From: Diploscapter coronatus
Lineage: Eukaryota; Nematoda; Chromadorea; Rhabditida; Rhabditidae
Assembly: GCA_964036155.1 (NCBI GenBank)
Contig: OZ038423.1
Coordinates: 54,141,249 to 54,205,248 of the forward strand
Reading direction: 5' to 3'
DNA length: 64,000 nucleotides
Made by a program: the position numbers and the translations under genes. Under the pieces are notes generated by a model. That model was not told the origin of the DNA. It was given only the letters and a program-made list of their open reading frames with translations, and did not search any database. Below are positions 39,601 to 51,019 of the stretch, in pieces; the first letter of the stretch is position 1; each line of letters starts with the position of its first letter.

Positions 39601-42000
39601 TCCCCCACAAACGGATGTTTCGAGGGATTATTTCTGTAGAAGAGCCCATAGAAGACGAACAGGAACAGAGTGACAGCTCCGTGGCAGTAGAAAATTGAGG
39701 GCCATCTGAAGTGTGCTCATTAAAATTTGGATAGTTGATCTGTCTGTAAAGTCGATATTTTCAATGCATATTCTTCAGAGTGTTACGAAGTTTAGATTCT
39801 GAGAGAGCTAGTTCCGTTAATTTTGGGATAAAAATAAATTTCAATTTTATAATTTCGAAATTTTCAGATCTCCAAAATCGTGACATCTTTGATTCGCATT
39901 TTTAGATTTTTCATTGTGAAAATTGCTAAATTCTTTCTTGAAATTTCCTTTAGGTAGTGGGCATTGTTTGATGTAATGAAATTTCAGGAAATGAAGGTGA
40001 GCATTTTGCAATAATTTGATCACAATTTGATTTTGCTGCTTTTCTCTATTTTGTTGATGCTCACCTCCAAGCTTCGCACAAAGCACCCGAGACGGGCATA
40101 GTGATGGCGGGCGACAACTGCACGTACGCAACCAGGGCTGCCACAAACAAACCACTCTAAAACCAAAGCCATAACATATGACTACAAGAATATATCGTCA
40201 TCAACTGAATAAGCTTCAATTTTGGGGGAATCATTTTTTAAACTTCCACGTTCAATTCAAAACTTCCTTTAAAAGCTGATCTTCACCAAGAACAAGAAAC
40301 ATACCTGTTTGAAATACGCCCAATTGGCTGTGAAAGCTCCGATGACTGGGAAATTAGCTGCGAAAGCAATGCCTTGGAATACACGAACGATGTAAAAATA
40401 GGTATAGCCCATCTAAAATGAACTTATATTGTATGAAAAATGTCTAAGATATGCATACCCTTATGCTGACAGGAATCAATAATGTCGCTACAGCCGATAA
40501 AAGGCCTAATCCACCAAATACTGTACGGATTCCGACCTAGAAAACCACTATAATTTTCAACTTTTCCCATGTCTCCCTTACCTTGTTGACAAGTGCAACA
40601 GCAGGGATGTTGCATATTAGTGCAGCTACCGCCACCACAGATATAGCTATTGAACGTTGGTCTAAATTATTCATCTTCATTATCTAACAATAACACCTAT
40701 CATTTATAAGAAGTGTAATAAAAACTTCAAAGCTCTTTTCGAAAAATTTAGTCATAATCGTAACTCATTTTTGCAGATCATTATCTCAAAATTAGAAGAA
40801 GAACATCTTTATAATTGAGCGCGTGACTTTTCATAGATCTATATCAATCAAACGGTAAGTATGCAAATAAGATAAGGATAGACAGAAAAAGAATTTCGTG
40901 GACAAAAATGGAGAAAGATCGCCTCTATTTCACTTTCTACTTCCGGTCAGCGCAGGTTGCAATGATAAATGATAGCAGAGAAAGGCCATATGCATATGCA
41001 TGCATTCTCACATACGCACTCACATTGCATCTCCTCATCTCACTTTCATATGCCTGTCATTCTCATTGATCTCTCCGTTTCTCTCCTAATAAATGACCAT
41101 CATTGTCTATCGTCTATCAAATTAAATCGAATGCATATTCAAAGAGTATGAACAGGTAAAACTTGATAAAAAAAATGAAGAAAAAATATCTATTGACAAA
41201 TTTGAATTTACCAAAAAATAGAAAATGAACTAACTGTTAGTGAAAATGTGACTGTCCTCATTGTGTTCGGCTGTTCCATTCTCTTCCGGTCCCATACAGA
41301 TTACCGCAATGTTGAACGTCAAAATATTCGACCTGAAATTGTTATAATTATAACTTGTTTACTTATCATTCTAAATGTCTATCTTTGATATACAGTATTT
41401 TTCCTAACAATTTTTTGCAGTTTTCATATCGAGAACTAGGCCACCCCAAGTATCCTATTTGTTTATTCGTCTCCTTTCTCTACAGCAACTTCAACTTTCA
41501 TCGCATCACATGTCAATTTATGGAATTCGATTCGCCTTTTCTTTCAACTTTCATCGATAAAAGATCATCTTCGTCATTTTCATGAATAATTTGTCGAGAA
41601 AAAATCAGTTCTATTTTCAAATGTCAGAAAATGCGTAAAGTTCGTTGTCAATTCAAAAAGTCATGTTTCGACATTTACACAATGGTAATGAAAACATTTC
41701 AGAAATTTCGTCATGAAGGCCACCTTCAGTACAGCAAACCATAGGTATCAAATTTCAGGAATGTTATGATAACTGCCTTTTCAATTGCATATCAGCATCA
41801 GTTTCTTGTTTGAAATTGCGTCAGCAAAAATTCGACTGTATCGTTTTACAATAAATAGATGGAAATGCTTACCAAATGCTGGTGAGGCAGAGCAGAACGA
41901 GGAACATCATCACAAAGCGAGTCCGCGTTCCGAATATCTGCTGGTACTGCGCACGGGCAGCTGCCTGTGTAGGGAACACCGAGTCTGCTACTTGCTGCAT
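36641..42000 (-). CDS. SLC17-like major-facilitator transporter (paralogue A)
   Basis: A 12-helix carrier of the SLC17-like anion/phosphate branch of the major facilitator superfamily; its substrate cannot be read from sequence. Fifteen phase-consistent exons from high to low coordinate (41873-42000, 41235-41332, 40582-40661, 40459-40536, 40305-40412, 40065-40156, 39556-39705, 38490-38532, 38199-38292, 38014-38094, 37842-37966, 37755-37797, 37322-37512, 36746-36835, 36641-36700) give about 486 aa. Visible features are WSNILTFNIAVICM in helix 1, NGT glycosylation in the first outer loop, FAANFPVIGAF and the mid-chain RWPSIFYCHGAV...YRNNPSKHPF typical of the family. GEPCEW lies near the cytosolic end. 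Six intron positions and phases match the paralogue at 51020-53108. The intron 38533-39555 is long and holds only C/T-rich filler. Confidence 0.92.
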
Positions 42001-44081
42001 TTTCAAGAGCTGAAAATTAAATTATAGGAAAAAATAAATAAGTGAAGATATAAAGTTGTAGCATATTGGTGTGAAAATAAAGTGATATATAAAATGATCG
42101 CCGCCAAACAAAAAATAAAGAAGAGAAGGGTCGTTGATCTGCACTTTGCACCGCGATTGACTGCATAATGCAGGGATCCCAAATGGAGAAAGTCGAAGTG
42201 ATAAGGAACCAATTGATATACGGAAGAGTGAGAGGAATGGGCCACATATCCAAAATATCAAAATGAGAAGTTCACAATTCTCCTACAAAGAAAACATATA
42301 TCTACAGAATTAGAACTACAGTAACCCCTCTCTGACATGCTCTCAGCTCAAATGATAAGAATTTGAAAACGATCGGAAGAGGCATAAGCATCGCAATCAG
42401 TTTGTCAGTTCGCATCAAAACGATGATAACGGCCTTATATCAGAGACAAAAGATGAGAGAAGAGGAGAGGCGGGGAGACGCAGAGAAGCAGAAAGAAAAA
42501 CATGAATGATCGAATGATAATAGTGATACGTGAAGGAGGGGCAGAAGTGGTGAGTTCTGTGAAAAAGGGGGCGGAGTTGAAACGACAAGCGGCATTGCAA
42601 CAAAGCAAGGCGACAGGACGACAAGAACGAGATACTGGGGCTACAACGGAAGTGGAAGTTGGACTTCACGTGGACGAAAACATTGTCAAGCGAGGCGGTC
42701 GATGAAAGAAGAAGAAGAAGGAAACCAAGTGCAATAACTGACTAATTAATCATAGCGAACAAACAATGCTAACAATGCAGGAATCAAGACTATTCTGACA
42801 GTTTATATGCCAACAACTTCAGCTACACCACATTTCAAACTCAAACTAAAGTGCGATGTATGAAGTATAGCCTGAAGTTCGTAGTGAAGTCGAAGCGTAT
42901 TAATCATAGGTATAGTTTGATATCTGAGATGATGTCAAAAGTAGTTGGAAAAATCATCGTGATATTCACTTATGTTAGAATTTTAGACTATGAAGAATAC
43001 AAAGTATCAACAGTCAAATTACAGATCTGCAAATGCTGTCACATAAATTTACGATCATTCAACGTAGAAAAGACATTTTGGTCGCATGAGATTACTGTAC
43101 TCTTTACGTTCTATTTTCAGAAATTAATCTATTGCAACTAACTACTTATTTTTGAGAAATCTCAGTTTTTTTCGATGATTTGTACACTGGTCATATTATC
43201 TTTAGACGTTTCAAGTTCGAAGATAACTCAATATTTAGTTGCTCTATAATTTACAGAGAAGCTCTTGCAGTGCTTGACAATAGACCAGTACCCTCATTGC
43301 ATCATTACATCAACTCTGCTAGCAGCAACTAATTTGCACAAAAGCTTGAGAATTAATCAGTTCAAAGAAGAATTTTTCTGATCCATTTCCAATGAACGTC
43401 AGATGGTGCAGAACGAAGGAAGGAAGACCGAAAAAAACATCAATAGTCTCCAAATAAACAAAGATGATGTGAGACAAAATAATCACAGAAAAGGGTACTA
43501 TCTTGAACATTCAATGGGAAATTAACGAATAATGCGTAAACGTGCAAATCAGTATTTTTACACTGAAATATCGAATGAATGGAGTAAAATAAGGAATGCT
43601 CAAATAAGCTAACATGAAAAGAACACAAACTCTAAACGCAGTAGACAAACATGGAATAGTAAGCCGGTTTGGAAAAAGTACACGCAAATTGTGCGAATTT
43701 GAATTTCTGATACTAAATCTAGAATTCTGATAGGACGAAAATATCAGGAAATTCTACCTATTTTGTTAACTGCGAGCACTAGTTTATAACTGTTTAACTG
43801 TCAATATACTACTTTTACAACAAAAATCATGAAGCAATATTTGAAAGAGCTCGCCCCGTATTTAAAGCAACAAAAAAGGGCTAAAGAGATATAAACTTCA
43901 TTAAATGGAAGGTGAGTTGAATCTTAATGATTTCCCAATAAAATATCATTAATCTCACAAGATAGTTAAGGAAAAAGGTAGCAGAATGAAAAGCTGTACC
44001 GTGAAATCAATCTACGAATACAATAAGTTTAGAGGGCGCACGTGGATGTCGAAATAGGAAGTCTGGTGGATGAAAGTTAGT
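42001..44081. other. Region without a supported gene
   Basis: This is upstream of paralogue A and downstream of the kelch gene. Scattered short frames on both strands (for example 42851-43141 +) have no splice context or recognisable motif. The promoter of paralogue A should lie near 42001-42500. Confidence 0.4.
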
Positions 44082-44504
44082 TCATAAAAAGGACCGATTT
44101 GTTACTGATTCCGGCACTTTACCGTTTTCGAAATGAATAATTCTACCGAAAATTAAGATATCGAGAAAACGTCTTCCAAACTGCCACTTTTCGTCAATTG
44201 AACTCTCGATCAGAGGTTGAATACATTCAAACAGTTGCAAAATGTTGAAAACCGTCATTTCTTTCTCCATTCCCAGGTCGTTTGAGGGAGGGAGCGGCAA
44301 GGGTTCAAAGAAGAAACGGCGGTAATGAATGAAAATAGGCTCATGTCTCGTTTCAGTGCCAAAATAATGTATTAAAATTTTCATTTTATAACGGAGAAGC
44401 ACAAAATCGATGCGACGAGATCCCCCTAGGAGGCCTCTTGTACTTTTTATCCTCTTTTTTTGGAAAATAACAAGGGGAAGGGAAAAAGGAGGTAAAAAGT
44501 ACAA
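44082..44504 (-). CDS. Hypothetical 140-codon open frame
   Basis: The longest unspliced frame outside the clear genes. It has mixed, protein-like composition, but no family is recognised and most genes here are heavily spliced. Its first 25 codons overlap the inverted repeat at 44434-44508, so if real it may start at the later Met near 44384. It could equally be chance. Confidence 0.2.
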   Translation of the reverse strand: MYFLPPFSLPLVIFQKKRIKSTRGLLGGSRRIDFVLLRYKMKILIHYFGTETRHEPIFIHYRRFFFEPLPLPPSNDLGMEKEMTVFNILQLFECIQPLIESSIDEKWQFGRRFLDILIFGRIIHFENGKVPESVTNRSFL

Positions 44505-44508
44505 GAGG
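44434..44508. repeat. Inverted repeat with 20-25-bp arms
   Basis: CCTCTTGTACTTTTTATCCTC on the left is mirrored by GAGGTAAAAAGTACAAGAGG on the right with about 30 bp between. CCTAGG motifs flank it. Probably a small foldback element. Confidence 0.65.
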
Positions 44509-45375
44509 GTAAGAGTAACTTAGGGATAAAAATATAAAAGACTCCCTAGGGACATAATCTTTGTCAGAAAATGAAAATACCCTAGGCGACGAAAAATCTC
44601 TTTATAAAATTCGCTTCAAAAATTTGACTCCACTTGCACTCTCTAAATAGGTTTAGGTTTTATGATAAAAGTTGACTTGAAATCAGATAAATATGAATGT
44701 TGTTATGTTCTCGGCCAAATTTGCCTGCTCTCTGTCTAGTTTCGCTATTTTGAGTTTGTGATAACTGGTCTTCCTCATTCCCATTCAATAGGTCAGCATC
44801 GTTGCACGCGTTACGTAATGCTTACCAACGATTAAATTCTATGGCTCTTTTCCTCGTCTCGCGGTCTTTCGTATTTCATACATTAATCGCTGAGTTCAAC
44901 GATGAATGCTGTTTCTCTCGATTTCCCTTCATCATTATCATTTCATGTCAGATGTTCTGTTGGGCAGTACAATGAGAATAAATATTTGCCAATCGAATAG
45001 TGGAAATTTCTCTAAGGTTGAGCTATAACTTTAGCATAGAATCATTAGATTTTGATGCTTCAAAAAAGAATGTTTTCTGTTGCAGAAAATATGTTTAGAA
45101 TTTGGAGATCATACAGATCAGTTATTACATTGATGACTTGAAAAGCCAAAACTAATAGGAAAAGCGAAAATTATCAGAGAATAAGTGAAAAACTATCGAG
45201 GTTCCACAAAATAGGATGAGAAAAGATTTATATATGGCCAAAGGATTGACCCTATATAAGAAAATCCAAACAACTTCATCGTTTTGGTATTTTGGTGCAG
45301 TAATAAATTGGAAAAAGGTGTATCTTTCGAAAGTTTCTGTATCATGTTTATTGAAATTAAATTATTATTTCACAT

Positions 45376-45381
45376 TTTATT
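45376..45381 (-). promoter_or_regulatory. Probable polyadenylation signal of the kelch gene
   Basis: AATAAA on the minus strand, about 45 nt after the kelch stop codon. Confidence 0.5.
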
Positions 45382-45425
45382 GAATAAAATTTCCATATGA
45401 AATCTGAGATTATTATAGTCAAGCT

Positions 45426-46540
45426 CTATTTTATGTTCATTTTTCCGATTTCACGCCATTTATTCGTTTGTGGATCGTATTGCTCGATTAAATTACAAAA
45501 ACTTTCACATGAAAAATTTTGACGTCTAAATTAACAAATATTTCGTATAAAGAGATACGAAATTTCAGCTCACTTTCCTCCGATTGCATACAATTTCCCG
45601 TTAGCGACAATGAGCGAATAAATTATTCTTCCATAATTCATATCAGCAATTCGAGAAATTCGACTGCCAACTGGAGCTGAGGGGTCGAAACACAGACAGG
45701 ATTTTAATGCATCAGGATAACTAAATATATAATGATGCATTATTTATCATACAAAATTAACGACTTCCATCCCCCAGTCATGTAAATTTTTCCATTTAGA
45801 GATATAATTCCGAACTGATATCGTCTTTCTGGAATCTCTCCAATTTCTTCCCATTCCCGTTTATCCTCTGATAATCGATATATCTTTCTATCGTCAATAA
45901 CTGAACACTCATAATTACAATAATGAATAAGCTATAATGTGACCGTATAAAATTTCATCGCATGTTATTGTTTAACCAAATATAATTGGAAGAGGAAAAG
46001 CGGACCCTGTTTGCCATTTTCGATCTATTAAAACCTGAATAAGTTATTTCATGGGCTTTCATTCGATCTCCTTACATCAATTCGATTCGTATATCCACCC
46101 AAATAATACAATTTGTCTTTGAAATAAGCCACAGATGCACTTCTACGCCATTCAGGAGGATCTGGACCTGTAAGACTCTTTGAATCGATCATTCATGGAT
46201 TTGTTGAACAGACCTCTTGAAATCTGTCGAGTATTCAAGTCATATATTTCAAATGATACATGTTCAAGTCCAAAAATCTGAAGTCGAAGAAATTATTCGA
46301 AATAACAAACACAAGAATTTACTTTATTCTGTGTAGTTGCTACTTGAAATGAGAAATAACGATTGTGCAATTTTGCAATCTCTTCTACTGAGCGGATATA
46401 TGAGTTGAATAAGGCTACCCTTCCTTCCTCTTCATCATTATTTCGATAAGAAACTAAATTATTACGAATCGTTTCAAAGTCTCTTACTTAGCTTTCAACG
46501 TAATTTCTTACGATAAAATAAAATGTTCCTCTCTCTCTCT
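45426..46540 (-). CDS. Kelch-repeat protein (5' end unresolved)
   Basis: Kelch repeats build a beta-propeller, often a substrate or actin binding surface. Exons in order are 46323-46453, 46214-46277, 46076-46167, 45977-46034, 45762-45900, 45574-45720 and 45426-45525; they join in phase to 243 codons and a stop. Kelch signatures recur: YYLGGY, RRYQFG...YMTGGW, LYAIGG and a final YDPQTNKWREIGKM, suggesting about five blades. The 5' part is unclear. The frame before 46453 continues into about 46493-46540 (...NILFY) but meets a stop beside a GA repeat at 46543, and no ATG is found, so at least one upstream exon is missing from my model. It may carry an F-box or BTB domain, but none is visible. 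Confidence 0.8.
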
Positions 46541-46542
46541 CT

Positions 46543-47589
46543 TTATATGGAAGTTGAGTGAGTGGTTGAAGGAGCGAGGAACGAGAAGGGGATGAGGTCA
46601 ATGCCCAGACTGACTTGGGAAACCATAAAACACAGCAACAGGTGGATCCATGGAGTCGATTATCAGAATAATAATAATAAATTAAAAACAGTGCGTCGCA
46701 CACCATTGACCCATATGGTATCATAGTAAGTTGCTAGCACGATACTCTAGTTTAAAAATTAAAGATAAATTTTCATAACCATGCATGTTCTAGCATTTTC
46801 ATCTTTGCACTTATTTATCTTTCGGATAAAACTACGAAGAATCATACCGTTTATGCTCTGTGAATTTTCCCTTGCTAATACATTGGAATAATATTATCTA
46901 ATGAAAAATCAGCAAATTATTTCAAGCATTGTCCATTGCATTATTCGATGAAGCAGCAAAATACACGAAGGGGTAACTTTTGAAGATCAGTCCAGAACAG
47001 GGGTGGGTCGGAATTTTATTTTCAAAATTGTGGACCAGAATAAAAAAATCGTCGAAATTTCTGCCTATTCCTGGCTCCCATGCATTTACCTCAAGCATAA
47101 ATCAAGTTAGCTTATCCTTTATTCGACATTAATTTTGATTATAAGTTCGCGTACAAATTTTACAATAGAAAGCAAGTACATTTTGATCAAATTTTGTCAT
47201 CCCTTTTCGTAATTTTCTGTTCCATTTTGCAGAAAATTCTCCCAAATACTATTCTTTATTGACGCCAATTATTTATAATCATTTAATGGTTTATTGTTAA
47301 TTGTACTCCGCTTTCTTGATAAGCTTCTTTAAATTTCAGAAGATCAAATGAAAATGAATTTCTTGATAAGACTGTCAGATTAGTTCTCTAATTAGCGTCA
47401 GCCCTTTTCTGATGATTAAAAATAATCATGAACACAATTCTAATCCTATCAACTATGGACTATGAGAAATATGCTTACAACCATAAATCACTATGCAATT
47501 GTAACCAAGAAAAACTACAAACCTCAATGGAATAATTTAATCGTCAATATTGAATACTGTATTTTTAAAATCATTTAGAAACAAATATA
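46543..47589. other. Region without a supported gene
   Basis: This should hold the missing first exon(s) and promoter of the kelch gene, but I cannot pick one out. A frame at 46488-46724 (-) is interrupted by a GA microsatellite and does not join the kelch exons in phase. Confidence 0.35.
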
Positions 47590-47953
47590 CTCTCCATTGT
47601 TTTCGAGATGAGCCTTGCATGTGCCATTCTGTGTCTATGACTTGCAAACTGCGCTTCTCCCTCGCGTCGTGATTTTCATTAAACTCACCATTCAAACCGA
47701 ATTTTCTTTCTATTTTCGTAAGATATCTCAGTAATTATCGATGATTAACGGTAATTAGTGTGAATTTAGAGTAGGCTATTCATTGAACAACCGTTTTCCC
47801 TTATTTCTACACATTTTGTTGCGATTTAGTGAAAATGATTCCGTTTGAATAATGACTTTTGACGCAAGCCGTTATGAGGGGGAAGCATACTGTTCGCAAT
47901 TCATAAACGCCGAGTGGCACATGCAAGGCTCATCTCGGAGACAATGGAGAGCA
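47590..47953. repeat. Foldback element of ~364 bp
   Basis: CTCTCCATTGT-T-CGAGATGAGC continuing into CTTGCATGTGCCA at about 47590-47629 is mirrored at about 47914-47953. Weaker pairing continues inward for another 60-80 bp, as far as TTCAAAC and its partner. There is no transposase frame. It looks like a large MITE or foldback copy. Confidence 0.75.
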
Positions 47954-48298
47954 AGGCCAATGCAAAAATGATATTGTTGCAAACCATTATTCAATCAATC
48001 ATTTTATTTCAAATAAAAGCCTAAAAATAATTAAATTGAATAGATTACTATTTTTGTTTTGAAACGCTTGTGGGAGAAGACGTGTTGACGAAAGTAGTTC
48101 TAGTCCTAAGGGGAGAAACGGTTGGAAAAATTCGAGACGCACAGACAGGGACGGACGCCTCAAGTCGATGCGAAGCTGAACTGAGGAAGGCAAGGAAATG
48201 GAGAGAAAAAAATGCCAAGGCCCCGCACGCTTATTCTCGACTCCTCCCCCTCCACGAGCGTTTCATTTGGAAAACTTTGTAAAAAAAAACCAGTTACC

Positions 48299-48402
48299 AA
48301 ATGACGGAATGACGGATGAAGGAACAAAAATTTAGGGATAAAACGAAGAACAAGAATGAAAAAATACTGAGAAAATAAAGGTTCCGCCATTCTGTCATTT
48401 CG
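48299..48402. repeat. MITE-like element, ATGACG-terminal family
   Basis: AAATGACGGAATGACGGATG on the left is mirrored at about 48382-48402 (GTTCCGCCATTCTGTCATTT), about 104 bp. Same terminal motif as the elements in the ABCA and CLC introns. Confidence 0.7.
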
Positions 48403-50805
48403 TCAAGTTCATCTCACAGTTTTCACTTTAAAGAAGAAAAAATATATAAACCATAAAACACGAGAAATACTTAAATAAAATTCACAACGATCATTCCAAT
48501 TTTTCAAGGATAGTGGCAATTTATCTCTATTATTACTATGGTAATTGAAATATTTATTAAAACATAAACGCACAAATTTATTTTTCGAGCAAAAATTATT
48601 TAAACCGATTTATTAATATCAAGTCCAAAAGCAAGGAATTCGTTTATCACTTCAAAGATAGGAATAGTTTTGCAAGGAAATGTCTTGTGTTTCCCTATGG
48701 CTTATTATCAGCGGAGAATGTTCACACGTTTTTGCAGGAGACGAGTTATTTATATTCATTTGAGCAAAACTCCATTCGTTAATTTTCTAGTTTTAATTAA
48801 AATTTTGTAAATATTTTGAATTTAGAGATTTCCCCCTTTTATTATTTTTCTAATTTAAAACAGTTTTCTAAATATTGAATGAATGTCGTCAGTCTGAGTG
48901 GTTGCTGTTTGCTGGTTGAGCAATAGCCGCTTGACGTGCAGTGGTCGTCTTCTCTGTGTTCTCCTTTCGCTCTCTCGCTCATTCTCCCCGTCGCCTTTTC
49001 TCTCCCTTTCTTCCATTATCTCTCATTCTTTTTAGTTCCCTTTTCCCTGCTCCTTCTCCCTCTGCCTTTCTCTTCTATCTCTTTACTTTTCGCCTGATGA
49101 CGAAACCAAACCATCGACAACTAAAAGCGCCCCTTCGGCATTTCTTTCTCTCTCTCTCCGTTCCTCTCATCTCGCCTCAGTATTTCCCCTTTCTTTCCTT
49201 GTTTTTCTTCCTTCCTTTCTCTCGACATAGTCCATATGCAGCTGCAAAATCCTCTAAATTCAGTAGTCGATCCTAGCCGACACCATTTTTAAATTTATTC
49301 AGAATTTGACTAACTCACTAACTTTTTCACTCGTTTACTTCCTCTTCATCATGATTCAATTTAATTTAAACCTACAATATTATTGCTGCTTCGTTTATGT
49401 TGTCATCTCTCGATTCTTAGAGTCAATCGATGATAGTCGATTGATGACAGCCAAAATTTACCATAATTTTTATCTAACGATATCTATATTTTAAATTTTT
49501 CACTAGGTTCATATTTGATGCGTATTTTTGACATTCGAGTTAAGAAACTTTATCTTAGCAGACTAGGTTCTACTCGCATTTCGAGGTTTTTTTTGCCAAA
49601 TGATATAATGTTTTCTGATCAGTTCTCATGTTCACTGATAGTGACTTCATTTCAGTGACCAAACTCTTCATCAATCTACTATTGATTGGGAGAGAACGCG
49701 TCGATATTCAAAAATTACGCTATTCGCCCCGTTTCTCTTCTACGCGACTCACTATATTTCGCTCCAAATTCGATTTATAATTACTGTATAAATATTGACT
49801 TTCTCTCCAATCGACAACGATAATACTCTTCGCTACTGCTCCTACTTGTTATTCGATCTAAATATTCGCTCTACACATAATCAGTTATGTTTCCAAATAT
49901 AGATATGCGTGAACATGACTCAAAAGATTTGTTTTGGCCTGAGCTCCGTGTGGGAATTATGCCATCCACGCAGTTCAGTCAAATCATGCCTTTTGCATGT
50001 TGCAAAATCTCAATTAAATTTTCTACTACAATTTTAGATTTTTTAGTTTGTGTTAGTCTTGTTTTTCTAGGAAGAATATTTCTTTCTCATTTTAAAATCA
50101 ACATAATTTCAATCTTTTCCGAGTTTCAATTCACTATTTTGTGTTAGTGTTAGGAAAGGAATACATGCTCGTGCTTCATTAGCGAAATTAGGAAAGCCCA
50201 AATCTTTGTTCACAAAGCAGATATTAGACGATATTACGAGACTTATGAGTTCTTCTCATTTCATTCTTGAAACTTATTTCTATGACTCTAGTTTAGCACA
50301 CAATATTTTATTTATACACATGCCGTTTATATACATGGAAATGCAAAGTATTATGGTCTACATTGGGCTTTCAATTTTGAGAAAATTCATCAGACTTTCT
50401 AATTTGACTTTGTTAGATGATTGAATTGAGATCGTGATTGAGTGAGTGAACTGTGAAGGTGGTCGATTTTCGAGCAGAGGTATTGTCGGTTGAAGGGGCG
50501 TCGATCGAAAAGACCTAAGTTTAGAATTTGAATAGGAATAAATTGATGCTTTCGCAATATACTTTTAAAATATCGCTTCTTTTATTCCTCCTCGTTTAAA
50601 ATTAATATACGACTGAAAGTTGATAGAAAAATGAATGCGGTGGAAATTTCGAATACCGTAAAATCGAAAATAACAATCCATGGACTTCTATTATAGAAGC
50701 TGTACCAGAAATGTTGACCTTTCCGAACCTCTCAAAGTCTCTCCGCTTTCATGCTCTCTAGCCTCTGCTGACCAAACACAGTGCCAAAATGCGAGTCTAC
50801 CTCCT
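48403..50805. other. Region without a supported gene
   Basis: Pyrimidine-rich sequence at about 48940-49250 opens several frames without protein-like order. Two forward frames, 49887-50147 and 50206-50424, encode hydrophobic peptides but show no splice context or family resemblance. Confidence 0.4.
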
Positions 50806-50926
50806 TGCGGCGCTGATGTAGTGGATAGCGCGTTAGATTTTTGTCCTTTTCTGGACAATAAGCAAGAGGTTTTAGAAAAGAGGGTGCAGAGAAGCTCGAA
50901 AAAAGTAAACGCTTCTGGAAAAGCTA
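50806..50926. repeat. Dispersed tRNA-like repeat (SINE candidate)
   Basis: GATGTAGTGGATAGCGCGTTAGA resembles a tRNA D-arm with an A-box-like TAGTGGATAGCG. The downstream half, at about 50893-50925, recurs near 32018, and the upstream half recurs inverted near 31881-31945. I see no clear B box or intact cloverleaf, so it is not called as a tRNA gene. Confidence 0.45.
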
Positions 50927-51019
50927 GGGTATAAGGGAGTTTCTAATTTAAGGGGCTACTATTTTACGATAAGTTATTTTTGAATTAATAGAGAAACTTT
51001 GAATACTGATTTCTAAATT

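Noticed and set aside
48941..49276. 111-codon forward frame
   Set aside because: Pyrimidine-rich sequence encoding Ser/Phe/Leu repeats, with no start context or splice sites.
50806..50880. Functional tRNA gene
   Set aside because: Only the D-arm region looks tRNA-like. No T-arm/B box, matched acceptor stem or clear anticodon stem is found.
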